Notes: a model not told the origin generated them from the letters alone. A DNA stretch of 58,189 bases from Muribaculaceae bacterium (GCA_023667015.1 JAMPAX010000010.1:1-58189); one strand, 5' to 3'. Numbered from the stretch's first letter, positions 1 to 8,609 are shown. Numbers and translations: made by a program.

Positions 1-24
1 GAGTAGGTAATCGCCACCTTAACA

Positions 25-55
25 AGAGGTCAGCATAATCGCTGACCTCTTTTTT
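25..55 (+). terminator. Intrinsic terminator of a gene lying left of the window
   Basis: A perfect 10-bp stem (AGAGGTCAGC with GCTGACCTCT) closes a 6-nt loop and is followed by a run of T. It would stop a plus-strand transcript entering from the left; the first 24 bases are too few to name that gene. Confidence 0.85.
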
Positions 56-245
56 GTTTGCCCCAAAGGAAGCTCCAAGGTACCCTCCCCGCCCCTTTCT
101 ATTAGGGGGCGCAGAGCCATGTATCTCTGCGTTCTATTGGCAAATTCAATTTATGATATAGGCACACCTAATGACTTCATCATTTTTCAACTCCTTATCT
201 TTGACTCCTTCGGCCAATTTTGTGGACAAGCTGTGGACAATTCTT
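56..245. other. Intergenic stretch with small hairpins and a paired TGTGGACAA motif
   Basis: No credible gene. Two short hairpins are visible (arms 90-95/106-111 and 110-116/125-131). TGTGGACAA occurs twice in direct orientation at 221-229 and 232-240; each copy is one base off the DnaA-box form TGTGGATAA. Function unknown. Confidence 0.4.
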
Positions 246-292
246 ATATAACAAAATCTCCAATCATTTGTATTTCAAATGATTGGAGATTT
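246..292 (-). terminator. Terminator of tRNA-Met
   Basis: A 17-bp perfect hairpin (arms 254-270 and 276-292, 5-nt loop) lies just downstream of the tRNA-Met 3' end on the minus strand and is followed there by TTTTGTTAT. The position and T-rich tail fit an intrinsic terminator for the tRNA transcript. Confidence 0.85.
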
Positions 293-299
293 ACTAAAG

Positions 300-373
300 T
301 GGTCCCTGTAGGGCTTGAACCTACGACTCCCTGATTATGAGTCAGGTGCTCTAACCAACTGAGCTAAGGGACC
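300..373 (-). tRNA. tRNA-Met (anticodon CAT)
   Basis: Reading the minus strand, the 74 nt fold as a tRNA: acceptor arms GGTCCCT/AGGGACC, discriminator A, anticodon stem CCTGA/TCAGG around loop CTCATAA, and T-loop TTCAAGC. The anticodon CAT is at 337-339. No CCA tail is encoded. CAT may mark elongator Met or the Ile2 tRNA whose C34 is changed to lysidine; I cannot separate these by eye, but initiator identity is unlikely because the first acceptor pair is a G-C match. It has its own promoter and terminator, so it is a single-gene unit. Confidence 0.93.
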
Positions 374-403
374 GGTGTTGTTGTGTCAACCATTAATATG
401 TGA

Positions 404-435
404 CAAAGTTAGTGCTTTTTTTGTTCTCTCGCAAA
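404..435 (-). promoter_or_regulatory. Promoter of tRNA-Met
   Basis: On the minus strand TTTG (432-435), a 20-nt spacer and TAACTTTG (404-411) match the Bacteroidota primary sigma consensus TTTG-N19/20-TAnnTTTG. The tRNA 5' end lies 31 nt downstream of the -7 box. Confidence 0.85.
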
Positions 436-454
436 TTTTTTAACCTCTTTTTTG

Positions 455-683
455 TAATTTTGTGTCCCGGAAAGTTTTCTTGTTCGATTTTTGGGCAACT
501 TCTCACCTATGATAAGTAATAAAGCTGTAGGGATACACCTCGGAGCATCAGCCCTTAAACGCCACAGAATCATAGATAGTCAGTTGCACCCTGGTGCATC
601 CATACTTTGAGGGTGTGGCTTTTACTTGATGGATAGTACTTGGATAGTTGCAGTTGTTTCTGATTTTCTCTTTTTTATTTTCT
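455..683 (+). other. Candidate promoter and leader upstream of tcdA
   Basis: TAATTTTG at 455-462 fits the -7 box, though no good -33 box lies at the right distance. The 220-nt stretch before tcdA has no credible gene. It holds two mutually exclusive hairpins: TGCAC/GTGCA (585-589 with 594-598) and CACCCT/AGGGTG (587-592 with 610-615), the second followed by a short T run. This could be an attenuator or part of a small RNA; I recognise no known RNA family. Confidence 0.35.
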
Positions 684-1406
684 ATGAATGATATTGATTT
701 CTTTGAGCGTTCTCGCATGATTCTCGGTTCGGAGGCTCTTCTTGCTTTGTCTTCAGCTCGAATCCTTATCGTGGGGGTGGGTGGTGTAGGCTCTTGGTGT
801 GCTGAGGCTTTGATCAGAAGTGGCGCCGCAAACTTGACTATTGTTGATTCAGACGTTGTAGCTGCGTCCAACGTGAATCGACAGATAATGGCTACCCGCT
901 CTACAATTGGACATCCTAAGGTAGACGCTCTTAGAGAGCGATTATTGCAGATTAATCCAGAGGCACAGATTGCAGCTCTTTGTCGCCGTTTTGATGTTGA
1001 CTCTGCAGAGTCTTTCTCTTTGGAGAGTTATGATTACATCGTAGATTGTATTGATTCGATAAAGGATAAGGCATTGTTGATAGAGATGGCCACCAAAACA
1101 GAGGCGATGTTTTTATCGTCGATGGGAGCAGCTCTGAAAATCAACCCCTGCAAGATTCAGGTTGCGGAGTTCTGGAAGGTGAAGGGATGTCCCTTGGCAA
1201 GGGCCATGCGTCAACGCTTTAAGCGGGAGAAGCGCTACCCGGCAAAAAAGTTCCAATGCGTATATGGCGAAGAACGTCTTTCAAATCGAGAGTCCGGCTC
1301 TGAAGTTGCTAATGGGTCTTTGATGCATATAACGGCAATTTTCGGCCTGACGCTTGCCGGGTTGATTATCAATCGTATCTATAATCAGTACGATAAGAAG
1401 CTATAG
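684..1406 (+). CDS. tcdA: tRNA threonylcarbamoyladenosine dehydratase TcdA
   Basis: A 240-residue E1/ThiF-like enzyme that uses ATP to cyclise tRNA t6A37 to ct6A. The nucleotide-binding loop VGVGGVGSW lies at about residues 29-37, followed by the acidic strand end IVDSD and the NVNRQ motif typical of the ThiF/MoeB/TcdA family. The KGCPLARAMRQ segment and C-terminal hydrophobic helix match the TcdA/CsdL branch rather than MoeB or ThiF, which carry a zinc site that is absent here. The ATG at 684 starts at the conserved family N-terminus; an in-frame upstream start at 648 would add only a hydrophobic stretch unlike the family. The gene stands alone, converging with the helicase gene downstream. 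Confidence 0.9.
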   Translation: MNDIDFFERSRMILGSEALLALSSARILIVGVGGVGSWCAEALIRSGAANLTIVDSDVVAASNVNRQIMATRSTIGHPKVDALRERLLQINPEAQIAALCRRFDVDSAESFSLESYDYIVDCIDSIKDKALLIEMATKTEAMFLSSMGAALKINPCKIQVAEFWKVKGCPLARAMRQRFKREKRYPAKKFQCVYGEERLSNRESGSEVANGSLMHITAIFGLTLAGLIINRIYNQYDKKL

Positions 1407-1436
1407 GATATATAGGAGTTATAACTCTTATATATC

Positions 1437-3671
1437 TTATCCTTGGTGATTTTTAATTATCTCTATTAAGGCTTCTCCGTATTTGTTTGCTTTAGCTTGT
1501 CCTATCCCTTTTATTAAGCATAGCTCTTCGATTGTGGTCGGCTGTATGTTTGCCAAGGCTATGAGTGTCTTATCGTAGAATACTACGAAGGCTGGGCGAT
1601 TTATTTTCTTAGCTTCTTTAAATCTCCATGACTTCAGCTTATTATATAAATTAGCATCTTTAATATCTGAAATTTCTTGATCAGCTATCGAGGAATCTAT
1701 ATTAGGCTGAGGGGATTCAGAAACGTTTTGAGCTGATTGAGCCTCTGTCTGCGGGGGGACGGTGAGGATACGTGTGGCCTTCTTCCCTTTTGAGGTTCTG
1801 GGCTTAGATGCCGCCGGGGTGTTCTCCAAGGCTATTATGGCTTTTGCTCGAGCGTTGAGATATTCTGCAGTATTGATACCGTTTTGTGCTACATACTCGA
1901 GCATACGGTCTTTGACGATTAGCTCATCTCGTATATCTGTGCGGAATCTTTCAAGACGCTTTGCTACTGCTTTGTTGTCTACCGTAGCGGGTGTCTTTGC
2001 CAGCAGGGTGTGAATGTTGAGAAGGTTCTCGTAGAAGTATTGGGCTCCTTTTCTGATTCGTTCATCTATTGCCGAGTCTGACGGTGAGCTGTCAGGTCGG
2101 ATAAGCAGGGTGCGATATTGATTGGCGAATCTTGTAGCCACGTCGAAGATGTTGTGCCGGAAGGATGCGAATTCCTGACGCCAGTTTTCGGCAAGAATCG
2201 GGAATGTAGTCATGAGATTTTCATCCATAAGTCGAGAGATACCCTCGAGAGCCAACAAAAGAGGTGAGAAGTTAAACAGTTCATCGAGGATTGCGAGATA
2301 GTAGTGTTGGCGTAGTTCAGACATTCTTCTATCTGTTGGGAATTTTGTCTCAGATTGTTTCATGAACTGTGTTACTACATAGTCGCAGATTAGAGAATCG
2401 CGTTGGAGGGGTCTGTCGAGTACGAGACCTTCAATGGTGCGACAGCGGCTGAGAGCTACGTATGTCTGTCCATGTGCGAAGGATGCTGAGGCGTCAATGA
2501 TAGCACGAGAGAAGGTGAGGCCCTGGCTCTTGTGGATTGTAATTGCCCAGGCTTTCTTGAGTGGCATTTGGGTGAAGGATCCTATCTGTTCTTCATGAAT
2601 TTCCCCGGAGGTATCATCTACCGTATATTTATTGTTGACCCATTCCATGGGGGTTATCACGATATCCGCTTTGCCGTCTGCGGGGGAGACTGTCACTTTC
2701 GTGTCGTCAAGAGCAACAACTCTTCCGAGAAGGCCATTGTAAAAAAGATGGGTCTCGGTGTCGTTCTTGATAAACATTACTTGTGCTCCCACCTTTAGTG
2801 AGAGTGATGCTTCTGCGGGATAACTCGATTCGGGGAATTCACCGGATACTTTAGCAGTATATACGAAAGTCTCGGCCGGGATTTTTGCCAGCTCACGCTC
2901 GTTGAGTGTGTTGGCTTGAGCATTATGGGTGACGAGTCGAATCCAGTGTTCACCATCGGAGGGGGTGAAGTTCGGAATATATCGGCTATTGAGCGCAGCA
3001 AGGGTCTCAGCATCTACGGTGTTTTCGCGAATCCTATTCAGGAGGTTGAGAAACTCCCCGGCTTCTTGGCGATAAACTTTCTGAAGCTCTATAATTTCAT
3101 AGTCGATACTTTTAAGAGCATTTGATGAGAAGAAATACGGGGAGTCGTATCTATTGGCAAGGAGCCCCCATTCGGAGTCTACGACCACGGGTGGTAGCTG
3201 GGCAAGGTCGCCAATCATCAGCAGTTGTACTCCACCGAATGGCTTTCGAGGGTTGCGCAGTCGGCGTAAGGCATCGTCAACGGCATCGAGAAGATCTGCC
3301 CTGACCATTGATATCTCATCGATGACGAGGAGATCCATTGTGCGTATGACTTTCAACTTATGCTTGCTGAAGCGGAATTTAGACTTATGGGCATTCGACT
3401 GTTCGGGGATGAATGGTCCAAAAGAGAGTTGGAAGAAGCTATGAATAGTCATCCCTCCGGCATTGATAGCCGCGATACCTGTGGGGGCGAGCACTACAAT
3501 CCTCTTCTTCGACTCTTTGCAAAGGCGTCGCAGGAAGGTAGTCTTACCGGTACCGGCCTTACCCGTCAGGAAGAGGTTGGCGCCGGTAGTGTTGAGAAGT
3601 TCTTCAGCAAGTGTGGTCTGCTTGTTGTCGGCATCAGCCTCGGGAAGGGGTGTATTGTGGGTATCTGTCAT
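1437..3671 (-). CDS. PIF1-like superfamily 1 helicase with C-terminal HRDC-type domain
   Basis: A 744-residue DNA helicase. Walker A GKAGTGKT is at residues 37-44 and Walker B VIDEIS near 117. The UvrD/PIF1 C-terminal motif with ITIHKSQGLTF and QTYVALSR is around 390-430. A long helical middle region follows, then an HRDC-like tail over the last 65 residues (FVVFYDKTL, IKGIGQAK). Bacteroidales commonly carry this architecture; the exact substrate is not established. I start at 3671 because an in-frame upstream start at 3839 would overlap comF by 115 nt. It follows comF by 53 nt and is probably the last gene of the prmC-recX-comF operon, which would place it with DNA uptake and recombination functions. 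Confidence 0.85.
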   Translation of the reverse strand: MTDTHNTPLPEADADNKQTTLAEELLNTTGANLFLTGKAGTGKTTFLRRLCKESKKRIVVLAPTGIAAINAGGMTIHSFFQLSFGPFIPEQSNAHKSKFRFSKHKLKVIRTMDLLVIDEISMVRADLLDAVDDALRRLRNPRKPFGGVQLLMIGDLAQLPPVVVDSEWGLLANRYDSPYFFSSNALKSIDYEIIELQKVYRQEAGEFLNLLNRIRENTVDAETLAALNSRYIPNFTPSDGEHWIRLVTHNAQANTLNERELAKIPAETFVYTAKVSGEFPESSYPAEASLSLKVGAQVMFIKNDTETHLFYNGLLGRVVALDDTKVTVSPADGKADIVITPMEWVNNKYTVDDTSGEIHEEQIGSFTQMPLKKAWAITIHKSQGLTFSRAIIDASASFAHGQTYVALSRCRTIEGLVLDRPLQRDSLICDYVVTQFMKQSETKFPTDRRMSELRQHYYLAILDELFNFSPLLLALEGISRLMDENLMTTFPILAENWRQEFASFRHNIFDVATRFANQYRTLLIRPDSSPSDSAIDERIRKGAQYFYENLLNIHTLLAKTPATVDNKAVAKRLERFRTDIRDELIVKDRMLEYVAQNGINTAEYLNARAKAIIALENTPAASKPRTSKGKKATRILTVPPQTEAQSAQNVSESPQPNIDSSIADQEISDIKDANLYNKLKSWRFKEAKKINRPAFVVFYDKTLIALANIQPTTIEELCLIKGIGQAKANKYGEALIEIIKNHQG

Positions 3672-3724
3672 ACGTTTAGATTTTTTATGGGATGGACTCT
3701 TATGTTGTAGTCTCCTGGGGTTTG

Positions 3725-4459
3725 TCAGCGTTGGGTGACTCCGAGTGTCAGCAGTGAAATCTTTGGAGGTGTCGCAGAATGACGGAAGGTTTCCGTTATG
3801 AGAGTTGCTGCTGAGCGCAATGTAGCGCCCGTAGTACATATATCGTCTATAATCAGCAGATGCTTCCCTGAGAGTTCCCCGGGCCGGACTATGGCGAAGA
3901 CATCTTTGACGTTGGCATCGCGCTCGGAGTGAGAAAGACGGGTTTGGGTCTTGTGGGCACGAGGAGCTATGAGGTTTCGCCCCACCATCAGTTGGGTACA
4001 GTCGGCGATTCCTTGGGCAAGCAGCTGAGTCTGATTATATCCGCGAAGGGCCTGTTTAAACCGAAACATTGGTATGGGGAGGATGATATCAATATCCTGA
4101 AGGAATCCTGTTGGAGAAAGTTCTTCTGCCATTAATCTTCCGAGTCTGCGAGCCAGCGAGGGGAATTTCCGATACTTGAAGTCCTGAATAAGCTGAGCCA
4201 GACTTGAATTTGGGGAATAGAAGAAAACTCCCGATACACGTTCGAAGGGGAAGAATCCTGCGAATCTTTGAGCCATGGGATTCATGTCGTGGCGATGGTA
4301 CAAAGTTCGTGGGAGAGATGCCAGGCAGGGGGTACAGACGAAGGATTCGTCATCTGCGAGCCGTTCTCCGCAGAGATGACAAGTAGGGGGTACAATGATT
4401 GAGCTGAGCGCTTGCACTGACTCGGAGATGCCGGAAGAGAGTAAATCAACAAGGCTCAT
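3725..4459 (-). CDS. comF: ComF family protein (phosphoribosyltransferase fold)
   Basis: A 244-residue protein with an N-terminal zinc finger (C27, C30, C42, C45) and a C-terminal phosphoribosyltransferase domain containing the PRPP loop LLIIDDICTTGAT (201-213). ComF proteins support natural transformation, probably handling incoming single-stranded DNA together with helicase and primosomal factors; the enzymatic reaction is not settled. Its start overlaps the 3' end of recX by 14 nt, so the two are translationally coupled. Confidence 0.9.
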   Translation of the reverse strand: MSLVDLLSSGISESVQALSSIIVPPTCHLCGERLADDESFVCTPCLASLPRTLYHRHDMNPMAQRFAGFFPFERVSGVFFYSPNSSLAQLIQDFKYRKFPSLARRLGRLMAEELSPTGFLQDIDIILPIPMFRFKQALRGYNQTQLLAQGIADCTQLMVGRNLIAPRAHKTQTRLSHSERDANVKDVFAIVRPGELSGKHLLIIDDICTTGATLRSAATLITETFRHSATPPKISLLTLGVTQR

Positions 4460-4922
4460 CTTTTAGGGATTTGAGCGCCTCCGTAGCTGAGTGAAGCGTG
4501 AAACCTCGGCTGGCAACGAGGTGTCGGATTAACTTGTCGGCATCGGCAGGGTCATGAAGATTCAGAGTGCGGGCTTTTGAGCGCGCGGCCTTCATCAAGG
4601 CTTCTTGAATATCGGCCTCGTCCAATTCCGCTAATGCGGTGGATATTATTTTATCATCAAGGCGCTTTGAGGCGAGGGCATAGCGAATTTTGAGGGGTCC
4701 CCAGCCATTGAATCGTAGTTTATCAGCGGCGAATGCATGGGCAAATCTCCAATCGTCAATAAATTTATTGACAACTAAGAATTTCATTATTTCATTGACA
4801 TCCTCTCCGGAGATGCCGCTCTTCATGAGTTTAAGCCTTATGTCTGCTGAGCATTGCTCAGAGCGGGCACAGAGCGAGGCCATTTTTAGGCGCAAACTTT
4901 CAGGAGTAGGAGGTTTTTTCAT
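4446..4922 (-). CDS. recX: Regulatory protein RecX
   Basis: A 158-residue, helix-rich protein matching RecX, which binds RecA filaments and limits their extension. Repeated three-helix units are visible, with typical RecX phrases FIDDWRFAHAFAADK and GWGPLKIRYALASK near the middle. The length fits the family. It overlaps prmC upstream by 4 nt (ATGA) and comF downstream by 14 nt. recA is not in the window, so regulation of recombination is inferred from family only. Confidence 0.9.
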   Translation of the reverse strand: MKKPPTPESLRLKMASLCARSEQCSADIRLKLMKSGISGEDVNEIMKFLVVNKFIDDWRFAHAFAADKLRFNGWGPLKIRYALASKRLDDKIISTALAELDEADIQEALMKAARSKARTLNLHDPADADKLIRHLVASRGFTLHSATEALKSLKDEPC

Positions 4923-5845
4923 GCTTCTTCCTGAGTTTTTCGGCAGGAGACGAATCTGCAGCGACCATGGGCATCCAGACGAGTGTCTATGTTTTCGAAT
5001 CCGGTTTTAGTGAGAAGCTCACGTAGCGACTCATCATAACGCGGGTTGATTTCGAAATATAGACGCCCTCCCGGTTTGAGTCCGGATGCCGCCATCTCTG
5101 CTACTCGACGATAGTATATCAACGGGTCTTCTTCGCTGACAAACAGTGCGGAATGAGGCTCATAGTCTACTACGTTCTTCTCCATATCTTTCATCTCAGA
5201 CATGCCGATATAGGGAGGATTGCTGACGATTATATCGTAGGAGTCTTTCTCAGGATTCCGGTTGAACATGTCGGCTTGGAAGATATTTACCTTGGCTTTA
5301 AGCTCGTTGGCATTCTGTTGGGCTACCTCCACTGCCGTTTCCGATAGGTCGAACGCGTCAACAATGGGGAAAAGTAGGTTGCGACTCAGGGCGATAGCGA
5401 TACATCCGCTGCCGGTAGCCACGTCGAGGACTCGCAGATCGGATTCTTTGTTGGCCGAGACTATCATATCTACGAGCTCTTCGGTCTCCGGACGGGGAAT
5501 TAAAACGCCGGGTTTTACCTTGAAATTCATACCGTAGAAATAAGCCTCACCTAAAATATATTGTATAGGCTCATGCTTGCGCAGGCGGTCAACGATAGCA
5601 TTTAGGCAGCGCTCAAGATATTCGCTCACAGGCTTGTTCTCATTGATTATAATGTCTACGGGATCCCATCCTTTGAGGTTTTCAAACATTAAGCGTATCA
5701 TAGCCTCACTCTCTCGATATCCATAGATAGGGGTCAGCTCATGGCGCAGACCACGGATTACCTTTTGCAGTGTGGGCTGAGATATTCTGGAGGTTTGAAG
5801 TTGGACGTCGTCTTCTGTAATATTAGGTTTAATATCAGGTTTCAT
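4919..5845 (-). CDS. prmC: Peptide chain release factor N5-glutamine methyltransferase PrmC
   Basis: A 308-residue SAM-dependent methyltransferase that methylates the glutamine of the GGQ motif in release factors RF1 and RF2. The SAM loop DVATGSG is at 141-147 and the catalytic NPPY motif at 209-212. The N-terminal helical substrate-recognition domain covers about residues 20-115 and ends with the family signature LIPRPETEELVD. A promoter 23 nt upstream and ATGA overlap with recX make it the first gene of a four-gene operon. Confidence 0.95.
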   Translation of the reverse strand: MKPDIKPNITEDDVQLQTSRISQPTLQKVIRGLRHELTPIYGYRESEAMIRLMFENLKGWDPVDIIINENKPVSEYLERCLNAIVDRLRKHEPIQYILGEAYFYGMNFKVKPGVLIPRPETEELVDMIVSANKESDLRVLDVATGSGCIAIALSRNLLFPIVDAFDLSETAVEVAQQNANELKAKVNIFQADMFNRNPEKDSYDIIVSNPPYIGMSEMKDMEKNVVDYEPHSALFVSEEDPLIYYRRVAEMAASGLKPGGRLYFEINPRYDESLRELLTKTGFENIDTRLDAHGRCRFVSCRKTQEEA

Positions 5846-5867
5846 GGCATAGATTTAAGTATATCTG

Positions 5868-5898
5868 CAAATGTAGTCAAGAAAAATGGAATATGCAA
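5868..5898 (-). promoter_or_regulatory. Promoter of the prmC-recX-comF-helicase operon
   Basis: On the minus strand TTGC (5895-5898), a 19-nt spacer and TACATTTG (5868-5875) fit the Bacteroidota promoter. The expected start lies about 15-20 nt before the prmC ATG. Confidence 0.75.
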
Positions 5899-5934
5899 TA
5901 ACATGGCGACTGATTTTTGCTTCCTATCTGTTCA

Positions 5935-6372
5935 TCAGTCGTCGAGGAATATTTCGAGCTTGGCCATCTCGTCATATTGCTTCCAATTCGGATCGTTCTC
6001 GCAGGAGATAGTCAGTGGTAACAGTGGCAAGGATTCCAGGGCTTCGTTGAATTTTCGGCCAAAGATATGGGTACTCAATGTGTAGAATACCCAAGTGCGA
6101 ATACCATCGCCTGTGAATATACCGGTCATGACGGCTACCGGATCTTTAGCAAAAATATCGCGCAGAAGGTCTGTAGCCTGCTCCATAAGCTCAGAGGTCT
6201 CCCGGTCAGGCATCCCCTCCGGCAGGGGAGAATATTTCCAATCGACTTCCACTCGGATAGAAAACTTGGAATTGTTGCGGAATTTGTCGACGTCGCTTCG
6301 CCCGGTGACAATCACTGTATTGCCGCCGTCGCCGAGTGCCGGTGCTGACCACCATTCGCCATATTTACTCAT
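5935..6372 (-). CDS. DUF695 domain-containing protein
   Basis: A 145-residue soluble protein without signal peptide or membrane segment. The overall sequence and the end segment ENDPNWKQYDEM are characteristic of DUF695 proteins, a small family of unknown function common in Bacteroidota. It sits 19 nt downstream of the LysE-fusion gene and so probably belongs to the pyrE-led operon as its last member. No function can be assigned. Confidence 0.75.
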   Translation of the reverse strand: MSKYGEWWSAPALGDGGNTVIVTGRSDVDKFRNNSKFSIRVEVDWKYSPLPEGMPDRETSELMEQATDLLRDIFAKDPVAVMTGIFTGDGIRTWVFYTLSTHIFGRKFNEALESLPLLPLTISCENDPNWKQYDEMAKLEIFLDD

Positions 6373-6391
6373 AAATTCTGAAAAGGGATAA

Positions 6392-7963
6392 TTATTGATT
6401 GTCGGAGAGCTGACGAAACCTTAGGGTTGCATTCTGCATCGGGAAATGCAGTGTCAGCAATCCGATATTTTCATATTGCGCTTTGATGTTGTTTTTCATT
6501 GATACTCCTTCGGCATCAATCCAGGTGACGTTGAAGACGTTGTCAATGCCTGTTGCCGAGAGGTGGGCTTTGACTTTTCCCGCTTGCCATTTTCCGGGGC
6601 ATATAGTGGCTCCATCAACGTAAATGAGATCGTAGCCATCGAGCGAACGTACGCATGCCAGATGGTAGTCCCCGCCGAGTTTCGCCAGGTTTGTATCTGT
6701 AGAATAGTCCAAACAGCGCCATAATCCCTCGTGCCAGTCCTGACTACGTCGAAGATAGTCTGAAAGGAGCTCTTCGTCTCTCCAGGGTGATTGCTGAGCG
6801 AGGTTTTCTTCTGCAGGGTCTTTTCTCACTTGAACATCACGGAGGGTGAGACATCCCTTTGCGCGCTGCGTAAAGCGGATGGTATCTGCCGTAAATACGA
6901 TATTCTCCACGGCGGAAATCCGCTGAGGATGGTGGCACCCTGTGGAGAGTTCAATCCTGTTGCCCCGACGAGTGATAATAAAGAGGTTGTCACTGTGAGA
7001 AAGATTGCCGTTGAAGGGTATTTTAGTCTCAGACAATAGGGAGTCTCCATTGGATATGGAGCAAACTAAAAACTTGCCGGAGGATATAGGATCTTCAATT
7101 TCCTTGGCACTGAAGTAGATCGAAATGTCTGATGGCAGAAAAGAGACCGACCATGGGGAGTCGGAAAAATCAGCTACAAACCTCAGAGAGAAAGATTTGT
7201 TGGAAGCATCGATGATGAGGTTTAGTGGCTCGGTAGGGTCAATCGCATAGGTGCTATCTGGATTGCAAACCTCAGAGGGGGTAGGGGTGAAGGGAGCAGC
7301 CTCCGATTTGCTACCGCCGAAAAGATCCGTCAGAGCCGTGACGATACCCACAAAAGCAAAAATCAATATTACCCCACCTATAATCTTATTAATCAGCCAC
7401 ATTGAGCGAAGATTGAAATGAGAGCGCACCTTATCGACGAAGAAAGTGACGAGCCACCACCAGCCCAGGGCTCCGGCGATAATCCCTACATAACCAATTA
7501 TATAGTGGTAGAATTTAATCTCCGGCATCAGGAAATTGAAGCGAGCAAACAGACCGATGATAAGGAAGAGAATAAGTGGGTTGGAGAAAGTGAAGAGAAA
7601 ACCGGCAAGGATATTCTTATGTGTAGAGATTTCCGCATCGGAGGGCTTTTTCAGTTGTCCGGCTGGATTTTTCTTGAAGAGATAGATAGCGAAGAAGATA
7701 AGGACTACACTGCCGAAGAGCTGAATAATGATAGAATTGCGTTCAAGAAACTCCTCGATGAATGAGAGACCGAAGCCGGTCAGCAGGCAGTAAATCAAGT
7801 CGGAGATAGCTGCACCGACTCCGGTGTAAAGACCAGCTTTCCGTCCCTTGTCGAGGGTACGCTGTATACAAAGAATCCCCACCGGCCCCATGGGAGCCGA
7901 AATAATCATGCCGATAGCGATGCCGCGCCAGAGCATGTAAATGAAGGATTCCAGTAAAGACAT
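6392..7963 (-). CDS. LysE-family transporter fused to a ~300-residue C-terminal domain
   Basis: A 523-residue protein. Residues 1-215 are a LysE/RhtB-type exporter: six hydrophobic segments, with the family phrase APMGPVGILCIQRTL near residue 25 and SNPLILFLIIG near 130. Typical LysE proteins stop at about 210 residues. Here a low-complexity linker (SEAAPFTPTPSE) leads into about 300 soluble residues rich in beta-strand pattern and aromatic residues, containing the phrase RRSQDWHEGLWRCLDYSTDTN. I do not recognise the second domain by motif. It follows the Rieske-like gene by 43 nt and precedes DUF695. The substrate is unknown; amino-acid export is the family default. No frameshift or internal start is evident, so I treat it as one polypeptide. 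Confidence 0.75.
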   Translation of the reverse strand: MSLLESFIYMLWRGIAIGMIISAPMGPVGILCIQRTLDKGRKAGLYTGVGAAISDLIYCLLTGFGLSFIEEFLERNSIIIQLFGSVVLIFFAIYLFKKNPAGQLKKPSDAEISTHKNILAGFLFTFSNPLILFLIIGLFARFNFLMPEIKFYHYIIGYVGIIAGALGWWWLVTFFVDKVRSHFNLRSMWLINKIIGGVILIFAFVGIVTALTDLFGGSKSEAAPFTPTPSEVCNPDSTYAIDPTEPLNLIIDASNKSFSLRFVADFSDSPWSVSFLPSDISIYFSAKEIEDPISSGKFLVCSISNGDSLLSETKIPFNGNLSHSDNLFIITRRGNRIELSTGCHHPQRISAVENIVFTADTIRFTQRAKGCLTLRDVQVRKDPAEENLAQQSPWRDEELLSDYLRRSQDWHEGLWRCLDYSTDTNLAKLGGDYHLACVRSLDGYDLIYVDGATICPGKWQAGKVKAHLSATGIDNVFNVTWIDAEGVSMKNNIKAQYENIGLLTLHFPMQNATLRFRQLSDNQ

Positions 7964-8006
7964 AAGCGTATTCGTATCTAATATCTATTATCTAATCTCT
8001 AAAAAT

Positions 8007-8609
8007 CTATCTTCGGTTCATGACCATGTATCCACCTGAACCATCGGCCGGGGGAGAACATTGATACATTCTCAATTGATAATGATCGTTGAAGGAAGGC
8101 CCCGAAAGGGGAGAACCTCCACGTTCGGTAACATTATAAGTACTTCCGCATACGGGACAGCGGGCTATAAGCTGTTGAGACTCCGGTTCTGTCACCATCT
8201 TTACCCTGACAGTGGGTTTCCTCTCATACGGACAGGAGAGGTCAAAGGCGAGAGGACCAACCTCATTAGTGAATGGATTCAGACCGGAAATCAGCAGAAT
8301 GCCACCGTATCCGGTAGCTGTAGTTTGTCCCCAATGGAAATCTTCCGGTTCTCGTATAATTTCTCCTCCTGATTTATAGAGAATGAAGCATCGGGATTGA
8401 CCGAAGCCGTCAACTCCGAAGTTATTCCAGATACCATGCCCCGTAAGGTTGATATTGACGGGCATATTGGGGATGCGGCTGTCGGTGAGGGTTTCGCAGG
8501 AACATAGTCCGACTGTTGTGGCCGATGCAACAACAACTACTGCTGCAGTGGCCTTTTGCTGATTCTTCAGAATTTTAGCATATTGTCGGATTATATTCCC
8601 GGGTCTCAT
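8007..8609 (-). CDS. Lipoprotein with degenerate Rieske-like fold
   Basis: A 200-residue protein with a hydrophobic N-terminal segment ending in the lipobox-like LCSC (C38). The C-terminal half matches the Rieske [2Fe-2S] pattern: C126-P-Y, then C151-P-V-C-G-S followed by GGSPLSGP, which corresponds to the second Rieske loop and the structural loop after it. In real Rieske proteins the pairs are C-x-H and C-x-x-H; here both histidine positions are replaced, by Y128 and C154. So the fold is likely kept while the classic cluster ligands are not. The ATG at 8609 overlaps the TGA of the SRPBCC gene by one base (TGATG), indicating coupling. Function unknown; a structural or alternative metal-binding role is possible. 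Confidence 0.65.
   Translation of the reverse strand: MRPGNIIRQYAKILKNQQKATAAVVVVASATTVGLCSCETLTDSRIPNMPVNINLTGHGIWNNFGVDGFGQSRCFILYKSGGEIIREPEDFHWGQTTATGYGGILLISGLNPFTNEVGPLAFDLSCPYERKPTVRVKMVTEPESQQLIARCPVCGSTYNVTERGGSPLSGPSFNDHYQLRMYQCSPPADGSGGYMVMNRR

Noticed and set aside
119..334. Open frame of 71 codons on the plus strand
   Set aside because: It runs through the tRNA-Met terminator and into the tRNA gene and has no protein-like sequence.
3672..3839. N-terminal extension of the helicase
   Set aside because: It would overlap the end of comF by over 100 nt and adds sequence unlike helicases; the ATG at 3671 begins the family-like part.
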